DNA of 25,109 nucleotides from Nitrospinae bacterium RIFCSPLOWO2_12_FULL_45_22 (GCA_001803565.1 MHDQ01000157.1:1-25109), one strand, 5' to 3'. Shown: positions 14,484 to 21,736, numbered from the stretch's first letter. Program-made: numbers and translations. Notes: generated by a model not told the origin, from the letters alone.

Positions 14484-15887
14484 TTATTTGGGAATTTCCC
14501 TGGTCTCATCTGGCCAGTCGTGCCCAGGTAAAGGGATCTTTACGGGGGCTGGTTTACCATCCTTCCAACGCTTCTCTACCACCGGGTGTTTTTTTTCCCG
14601 GAGGAAATTCTCTAAGTCCTTAGGAGTGATACAATCCTCCTCGGTAGCGATCTTATCGTAGACTTCTTCGGGAATGGCATCGGCAATCTCTACCTTCAGG
14701 TCTTTGGGCATCCACACTATCCGGTTCCAACCACCATCTCCCTGGAGGAACTTGGGTGCCTTCGTGCCATATATAGATATCCCTTTAAAGCCATGATTCT
14801 GTACCCCTCCGCTCATTAATCCCGCAATCTTAGAGAAGGGTAATCCGATGGGGGTTTGCCCCATATAGCGCCTTATTGCAATTCCTATCCCATCAACCTG
14901 AGGGATATAGAAGCTTACCGCCTCGAATCACCCTCAGTTAGTGGTGACATATTTGATGCTACTATGCAGATGAAAGATCTTGTGCCTATGGTCTGATCTC
15001 TCATAAATGGCATCATCTACCCCTGTGAACCGACCTGCTATGGGATCAATGGTCTCCCCTTTAGGGAGTTCAAAGATATAGCCATGGGGGTCTATCGCAT
15101 GAATGGCCTTGCAGGTATAAAAGCTTAGAACCCCACAGTAGGGGACGATTGCTGGGGTGATGATACAGGCATGGTTGGGGGCAATCATCTTGCAGAGGGT
15201 GCAGCCATAGAACAGGTCTACATCCTCATCTGCAATAGCCGCATGCTTGGCCATCAGGGCCTCCCATTTCGGCTTAGTCTCTTCCAATATTGACTCTATA
15301 GTCTTCACCCCACCGATCTCGGGAGTACCCAATACCCATTTTACTTCTACCGCCTCAACAATCGGGGCTGAGGTAAGGACACTTGCCCTTATAGACTGGG
15401 ACAGCTTTTTAAAACTCAGCCTGGGGGCTACTTCCTTACTTATCCTTGTCCAGATGGTATCCCGGGCGCCGATCATACCGACACCTTCCATAAACATCAA
15501 CCCCATAAACATACCCCGGGCGGCAAACTCCTCATGATCCTCTGTTAGCTCCGGTCCCCAGAGCTTGGCATGCAAAGAGAAGGGAAGAGAAGTTTCCGGT
15601 GGTATCTCATCCAGTTCCGGGCCAATTACCTCTACCCGGCCATCAACTATCTCATTCGGATCGTTAACTACCTCAGCATAGAGAAAGCTCTTATAATTAT
15701 GCTTAGGGCCGCCCAGTTCCGCATGCCAATAGCCTTTTCGGATTTCTCCGATATACCTGGGGCCAATCCCTACATCCTCCAGTCCATCCCACAATTTATC
15801 CAAGTCTGTCTCTAGCTGGTAAACTTTCCCTGGCGGCAACTTTGTCTTGTACCAGGGCTTAAGCTCGGTTTTCACTTCCGTAGCCAT
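14484..15887 (-). CDS. cdhC: Acetyl-CoA synthase beta subunit CdhC with two in-frame TGA codons (probable Sec-Gly-Sec)
   Basis: Read through both TGAs, the product is 467 aa, normal for archaeal-type CdhC, which lacks the N-terminal CODH-binding domain of Moorella AcsB. The enzyme makes acetyl-CoA from CO, a methyl group and CoA at the Ni-Ni-[4Fe-4S] A-cluster. Cluster cysteines are C229-x2-C232-x8-C241-x9-C251, the same spacing as Moorella C506, C509, C518 and C528. The frame reaches KYVTTN and meets TGA-GGG-TGA (14936-14928), then continues FEAVSFYIPQVDGIGI and on to the true C-terminus (SGGVQNHGFKGISIYGTKAP, GGWNRIVWMPKDLKVE). The TGAs are residues 318 and 320; 251 to 318 equals Moorella 528 to 595, so they replace the conserved C-G-C that binds distal Ni. 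RBS AGGAGG is 9 bases before the ATG. Selenocysteine is inferred, not proven. Confidence 0.9.
14886..14907 (-). promoter_or_regulatory. Candidate bacterial SECIS hairpin in cdhC
   Basis: On the mRNA, UAUCCC-UCA (14907-14899) pairs with UGA-U-GGGAUA (14895-14886): nine base pairs, one bulged U, and a three-base apical loop GGU (14898-14896). The loop begins 29 bases after the second UGA and 35 after the first. Bacterial SECIS elements have a short upper stem with G in the first loop positions, often a bulged U, within roughly 16-37 bases of the UGA; this fits. No folding program was run. A competing hairpin uses the same bases (see findings). Confidence 0.55.
14928..14936 (-). other. TGA-GGG-TGA: two recoded codons at the A-cluster Cys-Gly-Cys motif
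   Basis: On the minus strand the codons are AAC-TGA-GGG-TGA-TTC. Family members read N/S-C-G-C-F here. Each TGA differs from TGC/TGT by one base. The matching cysteines in Moorella ACS (595 and 597) hold the distal nickel through two thiolates and backbone amides, and both thiolates bridge to the proximal nickel. Confidence 0.85.
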
Positions 15888-16036
15888 AATTAAAACCCTC
15901 CTTTCATCCTAGAATTTCCGATCATCAGCTCTATATATCCCTATTATAGCGTGCTATCACCTCCTTTTCTCCTGCTATAAAATACTCCTTCTGCTGTCAG
16001 CATCCAGGGTATTACCTTAAATAATCTCTCCCTCTA

Positions 16037-16828
16037 TTAACGAGTGGCTCGCTCGCTGATCTTTTCACAAACCTGCACCACGGCTATAGAAGCGGGAGAG
16101 TCCTCTGGTAGTTCAATGATAGGCTTACCTAAGGCATCAGCCAGGGCTATCTGGGGATCATATGGGACATAAGCCGTTATTTCAAGGCCATTTTCCTGTA
16201 CCATACGTTCTAGCCCGGGCCTGGTTTCATCGGTAACCTTGTTTGCTATCAACATAACCTCAGAAAAATTGACCACTAATTCTTTAGCCAGATCCTTCAC
16301 CCTCTTAGCGGTCAAAAGTCCATTCCAGGTGGCATCACTAACCGCTATCATCAAGTCAACATCTCGGGTAGTACGACGGCTAAGATGCTCCAGTCCAGCC
16401 TCACAATCAATCACAGTAAAGTCATAACTATTAGCCTTGGCATCTATTACCTGGCGCAGGATATTATTAACCGGGCAGTAACACCCTTCCCCTTCTGGAC
16501 GCCCCATAACGAGGAGATCAATATTGTTATCCCCTTCTTCGACTATCTCGTGCAAAGCCGTTTGAAAAGCCCCTCCTTTATTAGCCGCCTCTGGGCTACG
16601 GGCCGGGGCATGCATTATGGTCTCCCGGATATCACCCACACTCTTTCTCACCGTCATACCCAGAGCATGAGGGAGATTAGAGTCGGGATCGGCATCAATA
16701 GCCAATACATATCCTTTCCTGGACAAACACCTAATCAATAGAGCGGATAAGCCAGTTTTACCAACTCCACCTTTTCCAGAAACAGCTATAGTAAATCCCT
16801 TATTAACCAAGCTACCAGAAAACTCCAT
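16037..16828 (-). CDS. cooC: CooC-type nickel-insertion ATPase for CODH/ACS
   Basis: This is a 263-aa MinD/ParA-like P-loop ATPase. The deviant Walker A is SGKGGVGKT (17-25) with the signature lysine K19. DADPDSNLPHALG follows at 46-57, typical of CooC. C116-Y-C118 (GCYCPVNN) is the CxC pair that binds Ni or Zn at the dimer interface. VIDCEAGLEHLSRRTTRDVD is also diagnostic. CooC/AcsF proteins load nickel into CODH or ACS using ATP. The ATG at 16828 lies 1 base after the stop of the moxR-like gene, with its GGAGG inside the end of that gene, so the two are coupled. The 149-base gap to cdhC holds no gene. Confidence 0.93.
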   Translation of the reverse strand: MEFSGSLVNKGFTIAVSGKGGVGKTGLSALLIRCLSRKGYVLAIDADPDSNLPHALGMTVRKSVGDIRETIMHAPARSPEAANKGGAFQTALHEIVEEGDNNIDLLVMGRPEGEGCYCPVNNILRQVIDAKANSYDFTVIDCEAGLEHLSRRTTRDVDLMIAVSDATWNGLLTAKRVKDLAKELVVNFSEVMLIANKVTDETRPGLERMVQENGLEITAYVPYDPQIALADALGKPIIELPEDSPASIAVVQVCEKISERATR

Positions 16829-16829
16829 A

Positions 16830-17870
16830 CTAGTTCGCCTCCGGCAATAATCCCTTCACCATCTCCTCAATAAGACTTATGGGATCATCATAATACTTTG
16901 ACTCAGGAGAAGGTTTTATCCTACTCCCCAGAGCAGATATAGCCATTTTTCTAATACCTTCTACCTCAGCCTTTTTGCTTCCATTCAGTAAGGCAAGGGT
17001 CTGGACTTTTTCATAGAGAGATAGGCCGGCCCTAACGCTCGCTCCTTGATCAAGCTCCTTACCCCAGGGTTCTTCCCTGGTAGCCCTCACTAGTTTAACA
17101 ATAGCATCCACAATCTTTCCCGGGAGTTCCACCCCATCAAATTTTAGGCCAAATTTCATCAATATGTCTCGCTCTCGTTCTGGTGTCTCGGGATAGCCCA
17201 TCTTAATCACATCAAACCGATCCAGGAGTACATCGGAAAGCTCTTCTACGCCGGCATGTTCCCTTGGGTTCATGGTAGCAATCATGATAAAATTTGCTGG
17301 ATAATCAACATCATACGGACCAATGGTAGCGCTCCCCTCTTCCAGTACCTGGAGTAAGGCATTCTGTAACTTTTCCGGTACCCGGTTCAACTCATCAAAG
17401 AACACTACCCCTCGATTACCTTTGAGTAGTTTTCCTGGGGTAAAGGCCCGATAATCCTGGGGACCATACTTGAATGCCTGGGTAGGATCAATGTCGCCCA
17501 GGAGATCTTCGGCCGTCAGGTCTGGAGACCCCTGGATCCGGACAAACCTCTTTACACCTGGCACTTCCTCACCCTCTATCTTCTCCCCTTTAGTTAGTTT
17601 CAACCTACACATAGGGCAAACCGGGTTCCCCGGCTCGCAGTGATAAAGGCAGCCCTTTACAGACATCAATGCGGGTAAGGTTGATGCCACATGTTTCGTA
17701 AGGGTAGTCTTGCCGATACCCGGTGGCCCTTCTATTAAAATATGATGGCCGGCCAGGATAGAGGCCAAAATTTTCTCCTTGGCTTCCTCCTGACCTACAA
17801 TAATATCTAATGGGTCCTTCTTCTTCTGAACCGCACTAAGAATAGCCTCCTTCATTCCTTCAATCAGCAT
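16830..17870 (-). CDS. MoxR-family AAA ATPase with Cys4 insertion
   Basis: This 346-aa AAA+ ATPase has Walker A GPPGIGKT (48-55), Walker B VVFFDELNR (155-163), sensor-1 ATMNP (198-202) and the arginine finger in LLDRFD (216-220). All catalytic residues are present. Between Walker A and B lies a Cys4 insert, C74-x3-C78-x6-C85-x2-C88, matching the insert of the MoxR-VWA fusion at 11875-14160 in spacing and in the words N-P-x-C-P-x-C. The protein is close to bacterial magnesium-chelatase-I/MoxR proteins. It is coupled to cooC and follows the small 67-aa gene. I infer that it works with the VWA protein as a two-part assembly machine for the CODH/ACS metal sites. RBS GAGGAG is 4-5 bases before the ATG. 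Confidence 0.88.
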   Translation of the reverse strand: MLIEGMKEAILSAVQKKKDPLDIIVGQEEAKEKILASILAGHHILIEGPPGIGKTTLTKHVASTLPALMSVKGCLYHCEPGNPVCPMCRLKLTKGEKIEGEEVPGVKRFVRIQGSPDLTAEDLLGDIDPTQAFKYGPQDYRAFTPGKLLKGNRGVVFFDELNRVPEKLQNALLQVLEEGSATIGPYDVDYPANFIMIATMNPREHAGVEELSDVLLDRFDVIKMGYPETPERERDILMKFGLKFDGVELPGKIVDAIVKLVRATREEPWGKELDQGASVRAGLSLYEKVQTLALLNGSKKAEVEGIRKMAISALGSRIKPSPESKYYDDPISLIEEMVKGLLPEAN

Positions 17871-17949
17871 GATTCTCCTCGCTCCTAAAAATCAATTGAT
17901 TAAAACTTTCCATAACTAAAACTAATCTCTCCTCATAAAACCTATCTAT

Positions 17950-18153
17950 TTAGCTGTGCTTGACAACTCCTTCCTTACTTAATACCCGGTAAACCAACAT
18001 CTTAACTTTCCGTTCCTCCTGCGCATCCATTTCCCGGCCACCGGTCTTAAATACCACCTCTATCTTATCCCCAACCTCACTTATACTTGCTAGTGTCCGG
18101 CGGGGGACGGCCTCTTTTATTGCCTGGCGCAATTCTTCAAACTCATCTGCCAT
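17950..18153 (-). CDS. Small protein, first gene of the CODH/ACS cluster
   Basis: This 67-aa protein has no recognised family. It begins MADEFEELRQAIKEAVP, continues with a beta-like stretch DKIEVVFKTGG and ends in a basic helix, EERKVKMLVYRVLSKEGVVKHS. I choose the ATG at 18153 rather than the one at 18159: GGAGG is 7 bases before the former and only 1 base before the latter. It is the first gene after the promoter at 18237-18265 and lies 79 bases before the moxR-like gene. There are no cysteines, so direct metal-thiolate binding is unlikely. Confidence 0.65.
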   Translation of the reverse strand: MADEFEELRQAIKEAVPRRTLASISEVGDKIEVVFKTGGREMDAQEERKVKMLVYRVLSKEGVVKHS

Positions 18154-18236
18154 GCTCATTCCTCCCCTTAAAGATTCCTACTATAATAATTAAAGAAATT
18201 TCCAGAAGGTTTTTCCATACTGAACGATTAGTATCC

Positions 18237-18265
18237 CTTATACCACGAAACTAAAATCTCGTCAA
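18237..18265 (-). promoter_or_regulatory. Sigma70-type promoter for the CODH/ACS cluster
   Basis: The -35 box TTGACG (18265-18260) and -10 box TATAAG (18242-18237) are separated by exactly 17 bases. Transcription would start near 18230, giving a leader of about 75 bases before the ATG at 18153. I see no riboswitch or clear operator in the leader. The rest of the gap 18266-18354 has a degraded repeat (TAACTGTTTAGCCACAA at 18308) related to that at 14203-14220. Confidence 0.65.
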
Positions 18266-18354
18266 CCCCAAAATTTTATTTTGCAGTTCTGAAAATTAAA
18301 AAATCTTGTAACTGTTTAGCCACAATAAGATGGAACACAAATTACACGAATATG

Positions 18355-19392
18355 CTAATAGCGCGAATGAAGCAAACCCGATAAAGCACCAAGTGCAATT
18401 TCTGAAACATGATCTGGATGAATGGAATGTAGACATATTGATTCGGGGCAGTTTTTCCTCTCCTGGAGACTACAGGGCCTACAAGGGGCCTGGCCTTGCA
18501 CGATATAGACTTGCCTTCCCAGGGGGGACCACACCTGCGGGTCTGTAGGCCCAAAAAGGGCTATCGTTGGTATAGCTAAGGCTGCTGCCAGATGGGTTAT
18601 GCCCGAGTCATTGCCGATATAGAGAGCACAGCGGGATAATAAAGCAGCGAGGAGCCTTAAAGGGAGCTCTTTAAAAACGACAGGGGACAACTCTCCCAGC
18701 CTCTCTTTTAGCAAGCCGAGGGCTTGCTCATCAGTTGGACCGCCAACAAGGCAAATCTTTATAGCTGCGCGCTCATTCAGTTTCAGGCATAGCTCGGCAA
18801 AATGTTCTGCTGGCCAGCACTTCTTTGGGCTACCGCTACCGGGATGGACAGCTACTGTGGGTTGCTCAAGAGGCATTATCTGTCCGGCTTCCCGAAGAAA
18901 CTGTTCGGCCCCATGCCTATCTTCTTCCCTCAGGTAAACCCGGGGGATGAGAGAACCAGTTAATTGCTGGTGGATACCCAAAGGCTTTAAGCTCCCTAAG
19001 AGATATTCCGTTATGGGGCGTTGCTCCTGAGGTGGAGGAAGGGGGGGGTAAGTAAAGAATAAGCCTGCGCCATTTTCTTTAAGGTTTTGTTCCAGGATAC
19101 CATATGGGTCTTGGGTATATGCCAGGACCCAGTCGAAACTGGCAAAATAATCCCGCCAATAAGGGGCCAACCGGCCTCGGGGTATATAGAGCTGCTCTAA
19201 ACCCGGTTGATCCCAGGATGAAACCTTATCCGCCATAGGAAACCCCTCTATGAGCGAAAGGTATTCTGCATTGCCTACTAACTCTATATAGGCCCCAGGC
19301 TGGTGGTGTCTGATAGCCTGGAGAACAGGGAGCATCATGAGACTATCCCCTACACCCCCTATCCGAATAACTAATACCCTTTTTGCCCTCAT
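18355..19392 (-). CDS. Glycosyltransferase family 9 (heptosyltransferase-like)
   Basis: This 345-aa protein is of the GT9 ADP-heptose:LPS heptosyltransferase family. The N-terminus RVLVIRIGGVGDSLMMLPVLQAIR is the family signature. The C-terminal donor domain shows VAVHPGSGSPKKCWPAEHFAEL, then the conserved YIGNDSGITHLAAALAIPTIALFGPTDPQVWSP, and a Cys-containing tail CRPCSLQERKNCPESICL seen in many GT9 members. The sugar added cannot be told; the family suggests lipopolysaccharide or another envelope glycan. It lies 36 bases after the GerMN gene. GGAG sits only 1 base before the ATG, so the RBS is weak. Confidence 0.88.
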   Translation of the reverse strand: MRAKRVLVIRIGGVGDSLMMLPVLQAIRHHQPGAYIELVGNAEYLSLIEGFPMADKVSSWDQPGLEQLYIPRGRLAPYWRDYFASFDWVLAYTQDPYGILEQNLKENGAGLFFTYPPLPPPQEQRPITEYLLGSLKPLGIHQQLTGSLIPRVYLREEDRHGAEQFLREAGQIMPLEQPTVAVHPGSGSPKKCWPAEHFAELCLKLNERAAIKICLVGGPTDEQALGLLKERLGELSPVVFKELPLRLLAALLSRCALYIGNDSGITHLAAALAIPTIALFGPTDPQVWSPLGRQVYIVQGQAPCRPCSLQERKNCPESICLHSIHPDHVSEIALGALSGLLHSRY

Positions 19393-19428
19393 GCTCCGGT
19401 TCTAAAGAGGCCGTTATCTTCCCTGGGC

Positions 19429-20025
19429 CTACCTCCCTCCTGATCGCAAGTCCCAGGCCGGCATTAGTGGTAACTGGATAAAGATATGGCCAGCAAGCGA
19501 TTCTTCCTCCCGGCCAGCTATCAGTATCTGAACCCTTTTTATGGCAGGAAAATTGTGACAAAGGGTATTGATGATGGCATAAGTAGTCAATAGTTCAGCT
19601 TCAGGCCCCGCCGGGTGGTCTGTGCTGATCTCTGCGCTGAAATCAACATAAGCTATGCCGTTGTCCAGGTCCAGAAAAACTCCCTGTAATTGGGTACGGG
19701 GAGATATTACCGGGGAAAGGTCCTGGTCCTGAGTGCCCTGGATTAATTGATGAAGACATTCCTTTACCTGATCGGCAATAGATGGATGCCCTTCTATCTC
19801 TCTTTCCTCCCCAACTAATAACCTTCCATTGCTATCGGCAAAGAATAAGGTTATTTTTTGGTTCTTCTCTTCCATAGGAGTGGGTGGGTAAGGGCCTTGA
19901 AGGGTATCGCCCTTCTCTTTGGGCCTATTTAGCGCAAAATAGATAGCCGAAACAATGGCAATGGAGATTATTAGAAACAGAGTGAGAAGTCTTTGGTTAG
20001 TTTTTTTGTGTTTGCGGGATCCCAT
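19429..20025 (-). CDS. GerMN-domain membrane-anchored protein
   Basis: This 198-aa protein has a positive N-terminus (MGSRKHKKTNQR), one membrane segment (about 13-32, LLTLFLIISIAIVSAIYFAL) and an outside GerMN domain. The latter shows ITLFFADSNGRLLVGEEREIEG, then LQGVFLDLDNGIAYVDFSAEI, AELLTTYAIINTLCHNFPAIKRVQILIAG and ESLAGHIF. GerM-type proteins act in peptidoglycan remodelling, and the gene is commonly next to an N-acetylmuramoyl-L-alanine amidase, as here (78 bases downstream of it). Its presence does not prove sporulation, since the domain also occurs in non-spore-formers. Confidence 0.85.
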   Translation of the reverse strand: MGSRKHKKTNQRLLTLFLIISIAIVSAIYFALNRPKEKGDTLQGPYPPTPMEEKNQKITLFFADSNGRLLVGEEREIEGHPSIADQVKECLHQLIQGTQDQDLSPVISPRTQLQGVFLDLDNGIAYVDFSAEISTDHPAGPEAELLTTYAIINTLCHNFPAIKRVQILIAGREEESLAGHIFIQLPLMPAWDLRSGGR

Positions 20026-20047
20026 GGGGAATATACGTCTAATCTAC

Positions 20048-20091
20048 AGTGACCGTCATTAGTCACTGGTCATTAATCATTAGGTTAAATC
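20048..20091. repeat. Dispersed repeat, inverted partner of 14170-14199
   Basis: The reverse complement begins GATTTAACCTAATGATTAAT and continues with GACCAGTGACTAATGACGGTCACT, containing the 14170-14199 copy with an internal duplication. It lies in the gap between the amidase and GerMN genes. Confidence 0.6.
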
Positions 20092-20103
20092 CTTTGACGT
20101 CGC

Positions 20104-20877
20104 CTATAGTTCGTCTCTATAATATTCTTCAATGGCATTCGAGAGGGCTTCGGCAATAGCTTGCCGATAGATTTTATCCCTCAGCTTATCCTCTTCGATA
20201 GGATTAGTGAGATAGCCCATCTCTACCAGTACCGATGGCATACGGGCCCCTATCAATACTGCCCAGGGTCCCCCTAAAATCCTGCCTGCATGAGTTGGCA
20301 GATAGAAAGCCTTGTTAAGTCTTTCCATTAATATTTGGGCGAGGCGTTGGCTGGCAGGGATAAACTCTTCTTGTCCCCTTAACCAGGAGGGTAGACTATC
20401 GGTTGGAGGCTGCTCTAGGGGCTCGCTATCAGCCACTGCGGTATTCATATAGAACATATTGAACCCCTGTCTGCGGGGATTGAAGGCCGCTCCCGTATGC
20501 AGGCTGATGAATAAGTCGGCCTTTCTGTTATTAGCCAGGGCTATCCTTTCTGTTAGGGAGAGGGAATAATCGCCTGATCTGGTAAGAAAGACCTCTATCC
20601 CTAAGCGTTGTTGCAAGATATCTCTTAAATATTTTGCCACCTCTAGAGTAACAACCTTTTCCGTTAAACCACCCTTTCCTCTGACCCCTAAGTCTTTGCC
20701 ACCATGACCTGGGTCTAAAAATATCTTTCGAGGAGCAGGAATATCCCGGGCGTTCACCGCTGAGATCGCAGAGAACGCTGCGATAAAGCACAAAAGCAAA
20801 CTAAAAGTGTAAAGTGCAAAATGTAAAGCTAATGAATAATTTCCATGATTTTGAGCTTTTCGCTCTAAGCTTTGCAT
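20104..20877 (-). CDS. N-acetylmuramoyl-L-alanine amidase (Amidase_3)
   Basis: This 257-aa exported zinc amidase cleaves the lactate-peptide bond of peptidoglycan. A hydrophobic signal segment (about 15-43, ending SAVNA) precedes the domain. Zinc ligands are H58 (FLDPGHGG), E73 (GLTEK) and H127 (ISLHTG); the catalytic glutamate is E219 (VLVEMGYLTN). Domain length is normal. The first 27 or so codons lie in a copy of the dispersed repeat seen at 8104-8176 (20797-20886), so the signal peptide seems to be partly made from repeat DNA. ATG 20877 has no good RBS, so the start is uncertain. Confidence 0.88.
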   Translation of the reverse strand: MQSLERKAQNHGNYSLALHFALYTFSLLLCFIAAFSAISAVNARDIPAPRKIFLDPGHGGKDLGVRGKGGLTEKVVTLEVAKYLRDILQQRLGIEVFLTRSGDYSLSLTERIALANNRKADLFISLHTGAAFNPRRQGFNMFYMNTAVADSEPLEQPPTDSLPSWLRGQEEFIPASQRLAQILMERLNKAFYLPTHAGRILGGPWAVLIGARMPSVLVEMGYLTNPIEEDKLRDKIYRQAIAEALSNAIEEYYRDEL

Positions 20878-20886
20878 TTTAACTCT
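20797..20886. repeat. Repeat copy overlapping the amidase start
   Basis: CTAAAAGTGTAAAGTGCAAA and GCTAATGAATAATT on the plus strand match CTAAAAGTGCAAAGCTAAGGAATAATT at 8114-8140. The other arm is AAGCTTTGCATTTTAACTC. Flanking words CGCAGAGAACGC (20769-20780) and TCTCTGCGTGCTCTGTGG (about 20892-20909) form a further inverted pair of a common intergenic palindrome. The repeat is read as protein at the amidase N-terminus. Confidence 0.55.
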
Positions 20887-20926
20887 GTTTTCTCTGCGTG
20901 CTCTGTGGTAAGCGGTTATCTAACTT

Positions 20927-21736
20927 TTATCCTGGAGTGCTGTCACGGGTGGCGGCCTTTAGCTGGGCGATAAACTTGCCTACCCTACCTACCAGGTTAG
21001 GTCTAGCCAGGTTATCCTCTATCAACTTTATGACCGCACTGCCTACAATCACCCCATCAACCCATGATGCTACTGACCTGACATGCTCAGGAGAAGAAAT
21101 ACCAAATCCCACTGCAATAGGCATATTAGTAAGAGCCCTGATATTCTGGAGGGAAGGAGTCACGTCCTGGGCGATATTATCCCTCTCCCCGGTAACACCC
21201 ATAAGGGAAACGTAATAGAGAAATCCACTACCCTTTTGGGCGATAAGTTGGACCCGTCTATCTGGTGTGGTAGGGGCAAGTAGATATATAGCTGCTAGCC
21301 CTGCCTCCTCGGCCAGGCTCTGCAAAAACTCACCTTCTTCGGGAGGTAGATCGGGTACAATCAAACCGTCCACTCCCGCCTGGGCGGCCTGCTGAACAAA
21401 TGATGCCTCTCCCATCCTATAGATCAAGTTGTAGTAGGACATTATTATCAGGGGGATGTCTGTTTCCTCCCTCAATTCCCTCACTAGCTTTAGAACATCT
21501 TTCAAAGTTGTATGGCTCTTTAATCCCCGCAGATAGGCCTTTTGGATAGTAGGGCCATCTGCCAACGGGTCAGAGAAAGGTATGCCCAGCTCAATCATAT
21601 CCGCCCCTTGTCGCTCCATTCCCAGGATAAGGGCCTTGGTCAAAGGCAACGAAGGGTCCCCGGCCGCTATAAATGGTATCAGGGCCTTTTCCCGTTGATT
21701 TTTTAACTGCTTAAACTTTTCTTCAATCCTCTTCAT
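20927..21736 (-). CDS. trpA: Tryptophan synthase alpha subunit
   Basis: This 269-aa TIM-barrel protein splits indole-3-glycerol phosphate to indole and glyceraldehyde 3-phosphate. Catalytic E49 and D60 are in place ([23 protein letters not shown]), at the same numbers as the Salmonella enzyme. [14 protein letters not shown] and [11 protein letters not shown] complete the family signature. The ATG overlaps the trpB stop (ATGA), the usual arrangement for the two subunits of one complex. Length is normal. Confidence 0.97.
   Translation of the reverse strand: MKRIEEKFKQLKNQREKALIPFIAAGDPSLPLTKALILGMERQGADMIELGIPFSDPLADGPTIQKAYLRGLKSHTTLKDVLKLVRELREETDIPLIIMSYYNLIYRMGEASFVQQAAQAGVDGLIVPDLPPEEGEFLQSLAEEAGLAAIYLLAPTTPDRRVQLIAQKGSGFLYYVSLMGVTGERDNIAQDVTPSLQNIRALTNMPIAVGFGISSPEHVRSVASWVDGVIVGSAVIKLIEDNLARPNLVGRVGKFIAQLKAATRDSTPG

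Noticed and set aside
14484-14864. A separate 126-aa gene after a truncated 317-aa cdhC
   Set aside because: The two frames are the same frame, split only by the two TGAs; the conserved FEAVSFYIPQVDGIGI stretch lies before the ATG at 14864, and no RBS fits that ATG.
14928-14936. cdhC as a pseudogene with nonsense mutations
   Set aside because: Two independent TGAs at exactly the two metal-ligand cysteines, with no other damage in 467 codons, are far less likely than recoding.
14928-14936. Genome-wide reassignment of TGA to Trp or Gly
   Set aside because: TGA ends cdhA, fwdB, fwdD, trpB, trpC and the MoxR-VWA gene at normal lengths, and Trp or Gly could not bind nickel at this site.
15934-15958. 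Promoter between cooC and cdhC (TATAAT at about 15949)
   Set aside because: The -10 word is good but the position 17 bases upstream has no -35-like sequence; a GGAGG there also leads to no gene.
18330-18548. Plus-strand 72-aa reading frame at the GT9 3' end
   Set aside because: It is the antisense of the conserved GT9 C-terminus plus a degraded repeat.
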